Notes: generated from the sequence alone by a model not told the origin. Numbered from the stretch's first letter, positions 44,108 to 55,313 are shown. The stretch: 64,000 nucleotides of DNA from Bolinopsis microptera (GCF_026151205.1 NC_087075.1:15797571-15861570), one strand, 5' to 3'. Program-made: numbers and translations.

Positions 44108-44343
44108 ATGAGAGGGTCCAGGGACATGACGGAATCCTGGGACGAGGCTCTGTTAGGGTTGCTTGCGGAGGAGGCTGTCCGTTCGTGGTCCTGACTGAAC
44201 GAGTCCGGGCTGAACAGACCGCTCAGTGTCCGGGTCAGTTTGCTGAACGCTTTGTTGAACATCCGGGTTTTCTTCTGAGAGTAACTGTTGAAATTGCAGT
44301 TGGGGATTGAGTAACGAGGGTAGTTGCGGCACTGTAGGGGGAA
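44108..44343 (-). CDS. Internal coding exon of an unrecognised gene
   Basis: Minus-strand segment of 236 nt between a polypyrimidine CTCTTCAG acceptor and a perfect GTAAGT donor. It is open in one frame and encodes 78 residues: CRNYPRYSIPNCNF near the start, then KKTRMFNKAFSKLTRTLSG, then a Ser-rich tail ASSASNPNRASSQDSVMSL. Composition and splice sites look genuine; no domain recognised. No partner exon found with confidence on either side. The 3' end of the exon plus donor is copied twice downstream in the 1114-bp duplication, with GGG changed to GTG. An alternative acceptor (CCCTACAG) lies 12 bp inside. Confidence 0.5.
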
Positions 44344-45419
44344 CTGAAGAGCACAAATCCTGTTAAATTTGAAATTTAAATGACAGCTGCGTAACAAATT
44401 CAGAACTGCTTGCAAATTCAAATTCGTTGAAATTGAGCTCGATTAGAGGAAGAATTGGGGATGAGCCCTGGGTGGTGCCCCCGTGGTTACCATGGTAATA
44501 ATGTAAAACTACAACTCTTGCTCTAACGTCTTGTGAGGTAACTAGTCTCACCTTGCAGTTACTGTGTCTCGAAGCAGTAACCAGGGGTAACCAGGGTAAC
44601 AGCAATTGTTGGTTTAAAGAGTTACGCGGTTTCAAAGTATGGAGACGTTTATAATAAAGGGGAGTGTCTTTTGGTAGGAATCACAAAACGAAGCTGTAGA
44701 AGCCGGAGTGTTCGTTACCCTGGCAACAGTGTCACGTGATACGGCAGCTGAAGAGCTATCAAAACCATTAACCAAGATTTAAGTCAGTTCGGGTAGGTCA
44801 TTCTTGAGGCAGATCCATTATAGATGACTACAGCTAGCTAATAAGGTCAGATAAGGTAGACATTAATGAATTATATTTATATGCAGCTTCTGTAGAAGTT
44901 TCGCGGAGTATTAGAGCCTCGTAGAGAGAGTATTAGAGCTCCGAAACTCTTTAAAAATCAAATGGTTACATTAAAGCAGTAAAGAGCGAGTAAGAACCTC
45001 TTACAATATGTAAATTATAAACGGTAGTTCGAACTGCTGGCACAGTTTTGGTATCAAATATCAGCGAAACAATCAACAAAGAATGAGTGGCGTAACGTGT
45101 GAATTATCACTCTTATATCTTAATGTTAAAAGTGGTGAACGACGTGAGTTCATGTGGTAACTTCATCTGGTAACGTCAGGGGGTGGAGCTGCTAAAGAAA
45201 CATTCATAGAAATGGTTTTAGATAATGCATCGTTAAAAGTTGACTTCTTCTTTAGAATTGTGAGGAAATAAAGTCCGCTCTGATCAAGATATTCAATACG
45301 CAAGGATGATTTCTGTAGCTAACATGAATATGTTGAACACTAACGAACTCGTCTTGGTAATACAACAATTCGTAAAGACGATCAGAACTCTAAAAATCGA
45401 GAGAAAGCTATAGATGTAC
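44344..45419. other. No gene seen
   Basis: GTTACC-containing motifs near 44484 (GTGGTTACCATGGTAATAA) and 44583; no coding support. A short LINE 3' match at 45339-45395. Confidence 0.4.
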
Positions 45420-46448
45420 TTGCCAAATTCTTTTGCACGGAATAAGTTCATGATGGCCCCATATTCTTTGAGCATTGAGGCTTTTAAGGTTGTCTAAGAG
45501 GTTTAGTTGGACCCGAGGGAATGGTAGCTGGGACATTCATTTATGACGTGGTCCTCGGTTTCAAGGATTGGTGTTTCAAAGAATGGTAGTTCTTCGAAGA
45601 ACCGCATGACGTCGGTGTCTGAGGAGCAGCAAAAGCGACATGTTTTCACTGCTATGTTGTAGCGATCTGCAGTGTAGCGACCTTTCTCTACCCTCAGATC
45701 GTGACTGCCAGATCGAAGTTTAGCAATGTTAGCTCTTTTAACCTTGCATGGGTGCTGTAAGTACGGTTCTTCACCAAACTCAGCTTTGACCGCAGTGTAG
45801 AATGACATTAACTAGTAGTGTAACTATGGTAACTAGTAGTGTAACTATGGTAACGCAGTGTAGAATGACATTTTAGGCTGATTGTGAAGATCCTCCTTGC
45901 AATACATTGAGGGAGGACGGTCACTGTCCAGGGGGTTCTTCCTGTGTCGCCGTAACAAAAGTTGTTATTTGCCTTTTTGTGGAAACCCAATATCATTTAA
46001 GAATTTTCAAGTGAGTGGTTTCAAGAGCATTTTTTGTTGCTGCTTTGGAAAGACTCGCTTCTTGATTTTTCGAGAGGATGGCTTTCACGATGTTGGTTGA
46101 TGGCAGCCAATCAGGGCATCCATATGTGGCCACTGGCTTGACTAAGCTATCGATGAGTTTTAGCATCGTGCTAGTGGTAAGGGCTCTCGTGTCAATAATT
46201 CGTCTCAAAGAAAAGAGTGAGCGAAGACCTTTCTTGCTAAGTTCATTGATCGCTTGTTTAAGGGAACCGTTCAGAGATAATTGGATTCCAAGATAGTAGT
46301 ATTTTCTGACTGGTGCGATGTCCAAGTTGCCTAGTTTGAAGCCGTAAGCACATTTCAGTATTCGTGAGCTTGTGTTGAGGACCATCACACTGGTTTTGTT
46401 GATATTCACAGACAGCTCCCACTTTTCAGCATAGTCATGCAAGCAATG
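45420..46448 (-). mobile_element. LINE ORF2 fragment, frameshifted and interrupted by a GTAAC insertion
   Basis: Same family as 2191-3330. Upper part (46442-45993) has WELSVNINKTSVMVLN, KYYYLGI, KGLRSLFSLRR, PVATYGCPDWLP. A 1-nt frameshift at an AAA run near 45994 leads into the next frame (GYGDTGR equivalent CYGDTGRTP). At 45810-45854 a 45-bp GTAACTAGTAG insert with an 18-bp duplication breaks the SFYTAVKAEF segment. The lower part (45808-45503) has CRFC, ~27 residues, HVINEC. A second frameshift near 45505 precedes the tail. The 5' break at about 46448 meets a minisatellite. Non-functional. Confidence 0.88.
45792..45872. mobile_element. 45-bp GTAAC micro-insertion with exact 18-bp target duplication
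   Basis: GCAGTGTAGAATGACATT occurs at 45792-45809 and again at 45855-45872. The insert 45810-45854 is two AACTAGTAGTGTAACTATGGT units plus AAC. The LINE paralogue at 2191-3330 is uninterrupted at the same codons (SFYNTIKSEF), so the direction, insertion not deletion, is established. Confidence 0.92.
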
Positions 46449-46449
46449 T

Positions 46450-46742
46450 GTGTGTCATACCTGCATTAGTATCATACCTGCATTACCCTGGCAATAGTGT
46501 CAGGTGATACCTGCGTTACCCTGGCAACAGTGTCACGTGATACCTGCGTTACCCTGGCAACAGTGTCACGTGATACCTGCGTTACCCTGGCAAAAGGGTC
46601 ACGTGATACCTACGTTACCCTAGCAACAGTGTCACATTATACCTGTGTTACCCTGGTAACAGTGTCACTTGATACCTGCGTTACCATGGCAACAGTGTCA
46701 CGTAATACCTGCGTTACCCTGGTAACAGTGTCACGTGATATC
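46450..46742 (+). repeat. 33-bp minisatellite with GTTACCCTGGCAAC core
   Basis: About eight units of GATACCTGCGTTACCCTGGC, AACAGTGTCACGT. Core GTTACCCTGGTAAC resembles the X-box consensus. In-frame peptide repeats (11 residues) are artefacts. Confidence 0.93.
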
Positions 46743-49700
46743 AACATTCAACATACGCATTAGAGGGAGTTGATATAACTCAGTAAACTTCAGCTTAATC
46801 CACAAAAACTACTATTAGGAAAGAAAACCAGGGGGATAAAAAGATGAAAATGAAATGTGCAAAAAAACCTTCAAAAGTAAAAATAGCTAGTGCTACGATC
46901 AATAAAACAACGAAATTTTAAGTCAACACAAGTTAACTGTAACAGTAGACGTGTATAAGTTGATGTAAGCTATCAAAGCAGGACAGAAAATTGAAAAGAC
47001 GTCACCAAACATGAATTAATAAACTGTTCGGTAATCGAATAGTTAGGTTAAAATGGGTCATGTTGGCGTCAGTAAAACGTCAGGGAATTTCTATTTGCAC
47101 TTTTAATACTTTCAACACTTTATAAATGTATAACCAATAATTTTAAAATATGAATATGACGTCAAATGTCGAAACGTGATCTGTTTACCATTATTATGCA
47201 ATCTTCATAACTAAGTCTATTAAAAAACAGTGAGACATTTTCTCGAAAGAGTTTAATTTGAGCGTATATGAGATTGTATTGTTTCATTGCACTGAAAAGG
47301 AAAAGCTAATTAATTAGAACACTGTAAATATCGTGTAATTATGATATTAGATATGTGTAAGATATAGTAATAAGGGTAAAGATAAGAAAAAGCTTTGCAA
47401 TAATTTGCATCAATGCGGTACAAGATATTTCAAATAACGTCACTGCATTCAAATACATGTAATTTATATTACCCTTATTAAGTGATTATAATTAAGTGAT
47501 TACAATTAAGTGATTACAATGAGGTGATTACAATTAAGTGATTACAATTAAGTGATTACAATTAAATAATTATGATTAATTGGATTATCAAATATTAATA
47601 ATTATAACTCCACTTTTGATCTATTGACGGCCACTTATTATTTTCATAATCGCACCAGTTTTTTGTCGTTTTTTTTTCAGGGAGTGCGATTACAAAACTA
47701 ATCGCTTTGCTTTGAGAGCAACCGAAAACATATTAAGTGCGATTATATAGGCTAATCTTTAAGAGTTAAGTGCAGAGTTAAGTAAGATAACAGAGTCAAT
47801 TAAGGGAACACACAGCAGGCAAGCAAAACGTTCAAACTAAACAATCATCACAACTGAAAATAATAGGACCTAATCTTGGTCCATCCCATCCTCTCTTCCT
47901 ATATCGGCCAATAGCAATCGTTGAGTTATGTCATGTGACTCAGATCCGACCAATCACATATTACAGGAGCAATGTAAGTGACATTCGATCCTCGGATATT
48001 TCATATCATGAGGTTTTCTTTTTCAAAGCCTGACTTCAGTAACCGACTGTAGTCATTATTGCAGTCTGAAAGTCAATTCTTATTTTAAGTAGTTGGGGAG
48101 AGAGTGCACTGTTGGGGAGAGCATATAACTACATTAAAGTAAGGTGCTTCATAAATTCTACAAATTGCACAGCTCTCAAGTGCAGGCTTTATTTTCATAA
48201 AACTTGCATGAAAATAACGTCGTCAGTGTACTTGAAGTTAGAAATATTTCGGATTCAATGGAGAAAATATTGATCTTTTGATTAATTGAGAGAGAGAGAG
48301 GGACCCCACACTTGCTTTTTTTCAGGCCACAAAATACAAAAAAAGCGACCATTTCTTACAACATTCCACTCACACCGCTACACATGGCACAGTACTATTA
48401 TAGCGATCATCACGAACAATATAAGCTTATAAATATGAGTAACACTAGGCCCAGCAAAGAGTAAATTTAGTAGAATTAATGAACTAGTAGAGATTATAAA
48501 CCACTATTGGGATGAAAGTGAGATGAGCTAAGTATTAATTAATTTGCTTCTGCACTCCTTGGCCCGTGACGTAAATTATTATCTTATATCTATAATAGAC
48601 TACTATAGTCGATAAGAATGTTATGTATTTAGTAAGGAGCTTATAGACTACTGTAAGTATAAGTCGATAAGAATGTTATGTATTTAGTAAGGAGCTTATA
48701 GACTACTGTAAGTATAAGTCGATAAGAATGTTATGTATTTAGTAAGGAGCTTATAGACTACTGTAAGTATAAGTCGATAAGAATGTTATGTATTTAGTAA
48801 GGAGCTTATATACTACTGTAAGTATAAGTCGATAAGAATGTTATGTATTTAGTAAGGATGTGCTCAGTATTCGCTGTTGGGAGAAAACGATCAAATCAGT
48901 AATTATTTACATAACCCTAACATAACCAAACCAGTCATAAGAGCAACAAATCTTAACCGAACCGACATTTTGGTCGTTTCCTAACTGATATCAAATGTAA
49001 ACAGATCAGAAGGCAAGCAAATTGCTTAGCCATATGAACAGTGTAGTAAAACAACAGATTCAATTATATATCCACAAATCTAATAATTTGCATTCTATAC
49101 TGGTCCAAGTACCAACACTGAATACATACAAACCATCCAACCACCACTGAATACATACAAACCATTCAACTTTGAAAAACATTATCACTACTGCATTCAA
49201 AATATACTTCATTTAAAATTTCGAGAAATTGAGGTGGAGACTGGAGGGATCAAAGGTATAAATGGATTGTCTTGACTCCCTCAAAAAATAACACCGATCC
49301 CTTGCAAAACAACACGTATCATAGCAACACGTATCATAGCAACACGTATCATAGCAACACGTATCATAGCAACACGTATCATAGCAACACGTATCATAGC
49401 AACACGTATCATAGCAATGTAATCAGTGTTGTTATTGTTTAATACACAGCACAACAGAAAGTTAACAGATTTATACTCTCTGACTCCACATAACAGTATC
49501 AAGTAACATCAAACAAGGCATTTATCAGGATTTTCACACCCGGGTTGTGTAAACCCCATCATCTTCAGTAACTTCAGTCGAGTGTTAAGTTTCTAGTTAA
49601 GAGGGGGGGGGGGGGGGCTTGCTGTTCGGAGACTCTTACAAATGTTTTGTTGCACCGTGCACAATACGTGGCCACATAGAACTAACTCTTAGATTAGGAA

Positions 49701-49863
49701 AACGACTGGAATTCTTTATTTGATTGTACATGTTACCTGTAATCTTTAAAAGCATTCAATCCAATTATGAGCTGAATTTTCCTACCAGTCTACCACATGC
49801 TAGCAAAAGTGCCAATGTGTCTGAGGTGACCAGCAATACTGGTCACGTGGGATAACGTGTAAT
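46743..49863. repeat. Gene-free stretch with several small arrays
   Basis: AATTAAGTGATTAC 14-bp units at about 47480-47570; 55-bp units with GTCGATAAGAATGTTATG at 48590-48858 (points 48609, 48663, 48718, 48773, 48828); 15-bp AACACGTATCATAGC units at 49311-49417; poly-G at 49602-49617. No coding signal. Confidence 0.8.
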
Positions 49864-50226
49864 GTGTCTGAGGTCACGTGACCAGCAATACGATTCTCAG
49901 AAAGGCGGGAAGTTTTGTCACGTGACCAGCAATACGATTCTCAGAAAGGCGGGAAGTTTTGTCACGTGACCAGCAATACGATTCTCAGAAAGGCGGGAAG
50001 TTTTGTCACGTGACCAGCAATACGATTCTCAGAAAGGCGGGAAGTTTTGTCACGTGACCAGCAATACGATTCTCAGAAAGGCGGGAAGTTTTGTCACGTG
50101 ACCAGCAATACGATTCTCAGAAAGGCGGGAAGTTTTGTCACGTGACCAGCAATACGATTCTCAGAAAGGCGGGAAGTTTTGTCACGTGACCAGCAATACG
50201 ATTCTCAGAAAGGCGGGAAGTTTTGT
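49864..50226 (+). repeat. 44-bp minisatellite carrying a CACGTG E-box per unit
   Basis: About eight units; unit begins TCACGTGACCAGCAATACGA and continues TTCTCAGAAAGGCGGGAAGT, TTTG. Each has a perfect CACGTG palindrome and a GGCGGGAA E2F-like string. Confidence 0.93.
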
Positions 50227-51720
50227 GCCGTTCATTGGAAATAGTACAGCTCCGTTAAAACTAAACATAACAAAAGATAACAAACAAAAAAATGTGAGTA
50301 AAATTGTAAAATGTGCAATCAATAAAATGGAATTAATGAACTGTCCCGATGGGCTCATGGACTAAACATATTGGAATACTCCGTGACTAAAATACTGAAA
50401 ATAGACTAACTCTAAGACTAAATTACAATAATAATAGTACTGGTATAATAAATATATATACTACAAAACCCGTGGTGCACTCTCAGAGAGGAAGCTAATA
50501 GTATTTTTTGTTAGTAAGTTTAAATCGCGTCAAACAATATCCTACACAACCGAAGATAATTATGTCAAATTTTTCACGGACATAATTATTCACGATCATG
50601 ACCACCGGTGGCGTAACGTTGCTCTGCAACGATCTGGAAGGGTTGACATTGTCAATCAATGAAAAAGAACACGTATACTGAAAGTCTATTAAAATGCTGA
50701 TTAAGTCCGTGTCTCAGGAGACATCACACAATTAATCTTACTTGGATTAAGTTTAATTTACTAAGCATATTATATATATGCAACACTTGGTGAAGTTGAA
50801 TGATTTAATTTAATTTCGAAACCAAATTGGACGGAACAAACGTTAAATAAACTTTGCTCGTGCGGACCATAGTCACGTGACAATTTCCTGCCTCCTGATT
50901 GGTTGCCTTTTGAGTACGTACTTATTATCTCTCTCCTTTATCACGCCACTAAATCCACTTGTCTCACACGCGCTTCTCTGATAGTTATTTAGAATATATA
51001 TTCGCATGTATCCACATTCCACACTATATTTACATTACACGTTCAACGTGATATCATTATCAGTGCAGTGTGTACAACACCAACTACACCAGAGTAGGCC
51101 CTGCCATCTCGAAGTGGCTTCTCTGATAGGCCGAGCAAAGTCACGTGACAGCGACACACGACAATTTCGTTGGTTGTCATGGCGATGGTGCGCGCTGATT
51201 GATTCACAGCTTCACGTGACTTAGATACTCTATTCTGGTTGGCCCATTTGTGACAGAGACGCCTGAGGGTCGTATGTTTACTGTTTAGGGCAGAGTTCTT
51301 CGAAATATAATGGAGATAATTATAAGATAAGGGTTGTTCTAAGTAGCTACTCGAGTATTTGAGTATCATGCACGTGGGCGCTTTTCACTGAGTATATCAT
51401 TATAATTTGTGATTTGAGCAAACTGCAAATCACCTCGAATAGATTATTGCTATCCTAAAGTTACTCTAGTAGCAGGGCATAGTTAAGTAAAATGGATCAG
51501 TGGTGATCGGTAAAACCTACTCCAGTTATACAACGAGGACAAACTTGCTACGGAGCAAAAGAAATTGAATATTCTCTCTGTTAAACAAAAGTTTATTTAT
51601 AACGATCTTATGATCTTCTGATTTAAAATAGTGAACATAAGACGTGAATAATAAGAGGGAGTTATTTGCGTGAATGTTTAGTTACGAACGACAATGATTT
51701 CGTTTTATGATTATTTTGAA
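50227..51720. other. No gene seen
   Basis: Repeated TCACGTGAC strings between 50870 and 51230 in non-array context. Short frames on both strands near 51006-51369 have no recognisable motif. Confidence 0.4.
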
Positions 51721-51735
51721 AATTACCTATATATA

Positions 51736-51815
51736 GACTAGGTGACACTGGGATTCGAACCCTGAACCTTCTGCGCAGAAGGCGGATGCTCTAACCACTA
51801 GGCCACCTAGTATAG
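51736..51815 (-). mobile_element. Retroposed tRNA-like element with 13-bp target duplication
   Basis: Minus strand carries box A TGGCCTAGTGG and box B GGTTCGAATCC at tRNA spacing, a five-base variable loop and an anticodon loop CTTCTGC with U33, giving anticodon UCU (Arg). The anticodon stem has one mismatch and the normal acceptor register does not pair, but a shifted CTAGGTG/CACCTAG 7-bp terminal stem does. TTACCTATATATA flanks both sides (51723-51735, 51816-51828). It is a tRNA pseudogene or bare SINE head, unlikely to be a charged tRNA. Confidence 0.75.
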
Positions 51816-52117
51816 TTACCTATATATATATACAGGATTAAATAGGATTAAACAGGATTAAACATAAATTTTTCAATGAGAGCCCTAACACTCACGTCTT
51901 GAATATACATCAATATAATAGAAATAAATAAATAAATAATGTGCAAGAGTGTTCTTAAAATAAAAATGTAAAAATCATAAAAATTTAACTTCGTCACATC
52001 TTTTGTTGAAAGAGAAACAAGTGCAAATAATATAATTTAGTTCCCATGAACATATTGTTCCAAAATGATATGATATGGTGATCGTGATATGAAATGAAAT
52101 GAAGCTCGACTTGACTG

Positions 52118-52291
52118 TCACGTATCCGCAGAGGAGTTCTGTTGAGGTGTAGCGGGGACTTTACAGCTGGACTTCAGCAGATCCTTCTTAGTGACTTCCT
52201 TCTTCGGGAAACGCCTGTTGTTTGCTCTCACCAAGAACCTCGCTGTTTCTCTTATGAGGCTGACATCTGTGAATAGCCCCTCTAAGTTTAT
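52118..52291 (-). mobile_element. LINE ORF2 C-terminal fragment
   Basis: Encodes LIRETARFLVRANNRRFPKK to a TGA at 52118-52120, parallel to LIRETARFLSKVNKRRFPPS at the end of the 2191-3330 fragment. 5' break at about 52291. Confidence 0.82.
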
Positions 52292-52619
52292 TGTTTACCC
52301 CATATACTCAAGCAAGATGGAGTACCTATTTGTTTGCAGTGTTTGGACATGATTCTCAGTAACCTATTAATAATGTATTCAGTATTCAGTAAGTTTGATT
52401 ATTATGGAATATTTGAGTATAAATCTGATCTGTAACCGTCCCTTTCAATTTTGAGCCCACATTTTTCACCGCTGACACTTATTTAACCTCACGTTACCGA
52501 TAAGTTAAAACCGCGGCGTGCAACAATAGTTACCTGATTAATGACAAAATCATGCCACCTACAAAAGCTGGCACTTCTTCTGGCAGTGAATGAGTGAGAT
52601 ATTAGGTAATCGTACTGCA

Positions 52620-52847
52620 GTAGTAACCATGGTAACGAGGGTAGTGCGATACGTGCAGATATTAAAACTGGGCTCCTCATTCTACTGCTTCTGGTGAACT
52701 AATGACGTGACAATGTATCGCTCAATAAATAACGTGACAATGGGAATTGTGTAGATAAGAGAGCAATAAACACGTCCACAGAAAATTCGATTATTTACAG
52801 AAACCATTATCGTGGGATATCTGCAGTAGTAACCATGGTAACGAGGG
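52620..52847. mobile_element. Two identical 22-bp GTAACCATGG insertions, 206 bp apart
   Basis: GTAGTAACCATGGTAACGAG plus GG occurs at 52620-52641 and 52826-52847. The second has an exact TATCTGCA flank on each side (52818-52825, 52848-52855); the first has weaker TACTGCA/TAGTGCG flanks. A third TAGTAACCATGGTAACGA lies at 59596-59613. Confidence 0.75.
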
Positions 52848-52855
52848 TATCTGCA

Positions 52856-53900
52856 CTTGCTTTGAGAAACGTTTAATGTGCAGAAAATCAAATTGTGCGC
52901 AGTTAAGAGTAACGTCTTAGAGTCAGAGGAAAGACCATGCCTGTAAAAACATTTAAAGTTTATGACGGGATGGCTGAAAGTTGCATCCTGTCCAAATTCT
53001 ATTGGCAGATGGATAATAATGGCAAACCGTAGTCAAAATTGTTTTAAATATTTTGCTCGTCACGACAGTGCCAGGACAGTGCCACGACTGTGCCACGACA
53101 GTGCCACGACAGTGCCACGACAGTGCCACGACAGTGCCACGACAGTGCCACAACGGCGCGTCGAAGCGGCGAAGTCCTCCAATGTTAACAAGTTCTTTAC
53201 GACTACACGTGTTCTTTACGACTACACGTGTTCTTTACAGAAAGCTGTAAGGAAACCGTTCTCTGACAGATTACCAACTTTATCTTTAAGTTTATCAAGA
53301 CACTCGTCTACCATCGTCATTTTGCTTTTATTAAATTGAACGTCACAGCACGCAATAAATTTACATACAACAATGTTAAACAATTGGAGTTCACACCACT
53401 TTTTTCGTTTTTCAGGTAACTTTGACGTCAATTTTATGGACGTCAACTTAATTTGTGCGTCAAAAATTTGTTTCAAAAATGTATAATACTATTCTATATT
53501 TTAGTCAGCAAAAGTACTGAAGCAAGGGGGTTGGGGTAAGTCATTGCCTTTAGTAAATCCGAGTGCCATGAAATATTACAAAGTTTATTGCATTGAGTTT
53601 GTGACTTGGATTATTAAGCATTTAAATTCGTTATCTGACTCTTTCTAACACTGTTAAATATTATCATGTCCCTCCGCAAGCAATCCTCGCCCATTTTTTA
53701 TATCCGTGGTTTTCGATATCAAGCTAAATGGAATCAAGCATTTAAAACCTTATTTGCTACGAACATGTCTGGTATAACAAGTATAACTGCAACTTAACAT
53801 GCCTACTTTTGATTTAATTTAGTGCAGCGTGTGACAGCTTGAAACCGTGTTCTATTCTGGTTTCCTTATCTCTAATATCTGATTTACCACTAATTTGGAG
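52856..53900. other. No gene seen; 11-bp array at 53066-53155
   Basis: About seven CAGTGCCACGA units, then a duplicated TTCTTTACGACTACACGTG. A minus-strand frame at 53222-53476 lacks homology I can recognise. Confidence 0.5.
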
Positions 53901-54000
53901 NNNNNNNNNNNNNNNNNNNNNNNNNNNNNNNNNNNNNNNNNNNNNNNNNNNNNNNNNNNNNNNNNNNNNNNNNNNNNNNNNNNNNNNNNNNNNNNNNNNN
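53901..54000. other. Assembly gap of exactly 100 N
   Basis: One hundred consecutive N, the conventional placeholder for a scaffold gap of unknown size. Confidence 0.98.
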
Positions 54001-54350
54001 AACCCTAACCCTAACCCTAACCCTAACCCTAACCCTAACCCTAACCCTAACCCTAACCCTAACCCTAACCCTAACCCTAACCCTAACCCTAACCCTAACC
54101 CTAACCCTAACCCTAACCCTAACCCTAACCCTAACCCTAACCCTAACCCTAACCCTAACCCTAACCCTAACCCTAACCCTAACCCTAACCCTAACCCTAA
54201 CCCTAACCCTAACCCTAACCCTAACCCTAACCCTAACCCTAACCCTAACCCTAACCCTAACCCTAACCCTAACCCTAACCCTAACCCTAACCCTAACCCT
54301 AACCCTAACCCTAACCCTAACCCTAACCCTAACCCTAACCCTAACCCTAA
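54001..54350 (+). repeat. Perfect telomeric (AACCCT)n, 350 bp, at a contig start
   Basis: Fifty-eight error-free units begin at the first base after the gap and end at CCCTAACGGTAAACG. The C-rich strand read 5' to 3' away from the gap is the orientation of a true left chromosome end. Confidence 0.97.
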
Positions 54351-54599
54351 CGGTAAACGTTAAATACTAGTGGAGCCGCGGCAAAGTACTAAAATGCGCG
54401 GGCAATTCTAAAATTGATAATGTCGCCGCGCCTCACGTCTTGTATTATTAGACAACAACATCAAATTCACTGTCCATATTTTGTAACAAAATCTAAAATT
54501 TCATAATACATGGTGTTGTATATGTTTTAATATCACTATAACTAAAGCGGACAAGCTTTTTATTTTACAACAATATCATTCGGTCTCCTTGTCACTGTA

Positions 54600-55215
54600 A
54601 CACTTTGAAAGAAACACGAAGATTGAACAGCGAGACAGAGAATGGACAGTGAGACAGAAATTGAACAGTCAGACAGGGAATGAACACCGAGAAAGATTGA
54701 TAGGTAAGACAGGGAATTGACTCTAAAATAGAGAATGAACACTGATGCAGAGATTGAATAATGAGACGGAGAATTAACGTCGAGACAGGAATGAACAGTG
54801 ATTTAATAGTTAAACAAAGAATGATCACTGAGAAAGAGATTGAATAGTTAAACAAATAATGAACGTCGAGACAGATTGAATAGTGAGACGGAGAATGAAC
54901 GTCGAGACAGAGAATGAACATTGAGACAGATTGAATAGTGAGACGGAGAATGAACGTCGAGACAGAGAATGAACATTGAGACAGATTGAATAGTGAGACG
55001 GAGAATGAACGTCGAGACAGAGAATGAACATTGAGACAGATTAAATAGTCAGACGGAGAATAAATGTCGAGACAGAGAATGAACGCTGAGACAAAGATTG
55101 AATAGTTAAACAAGAAAATGAACACTGAGACAGAGATTGAATAGTTAAACAGAGAATGAACGTTGAGACCGATTGAATAGTGAGATGGAGACAGATCGAA
55201 TAGTTAGACGGAGAA
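54600..55215 (+). repeat. Degenerate GAGACRGAGAATGAAC minisatellite
   Basis: Irregular 30- to 64-bp units of TTGAATAGTGAGACGGAGAA, TGAACGTCGAGACAG; most regular at 54870-55040 (64-bp period). It is subtelomeric, 250 bp from the telomeric block and just beyond the 3' end of the gene ending at 55314. Confidence 0.88.
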
Positions 55216-55313
55216 TATCATAATATGGTTAGTTTAATATCTAATATCTAAAATGATTGCACGGCTTTTAAAGTAATATATTATCAAACATTATCTTATC
55301 TATGTTATCTAAT

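Noticed and set aside
51006-51369. Overlapping plus- and minus-strand frames of 72 and 108 codons
   Set aside because: No domain, splice or codon-bias support on either strand.
53839-54363. 174-codon frame with Asn-Pro repeats
   Set aside because: Runs through the N gap and telomeric repeats.
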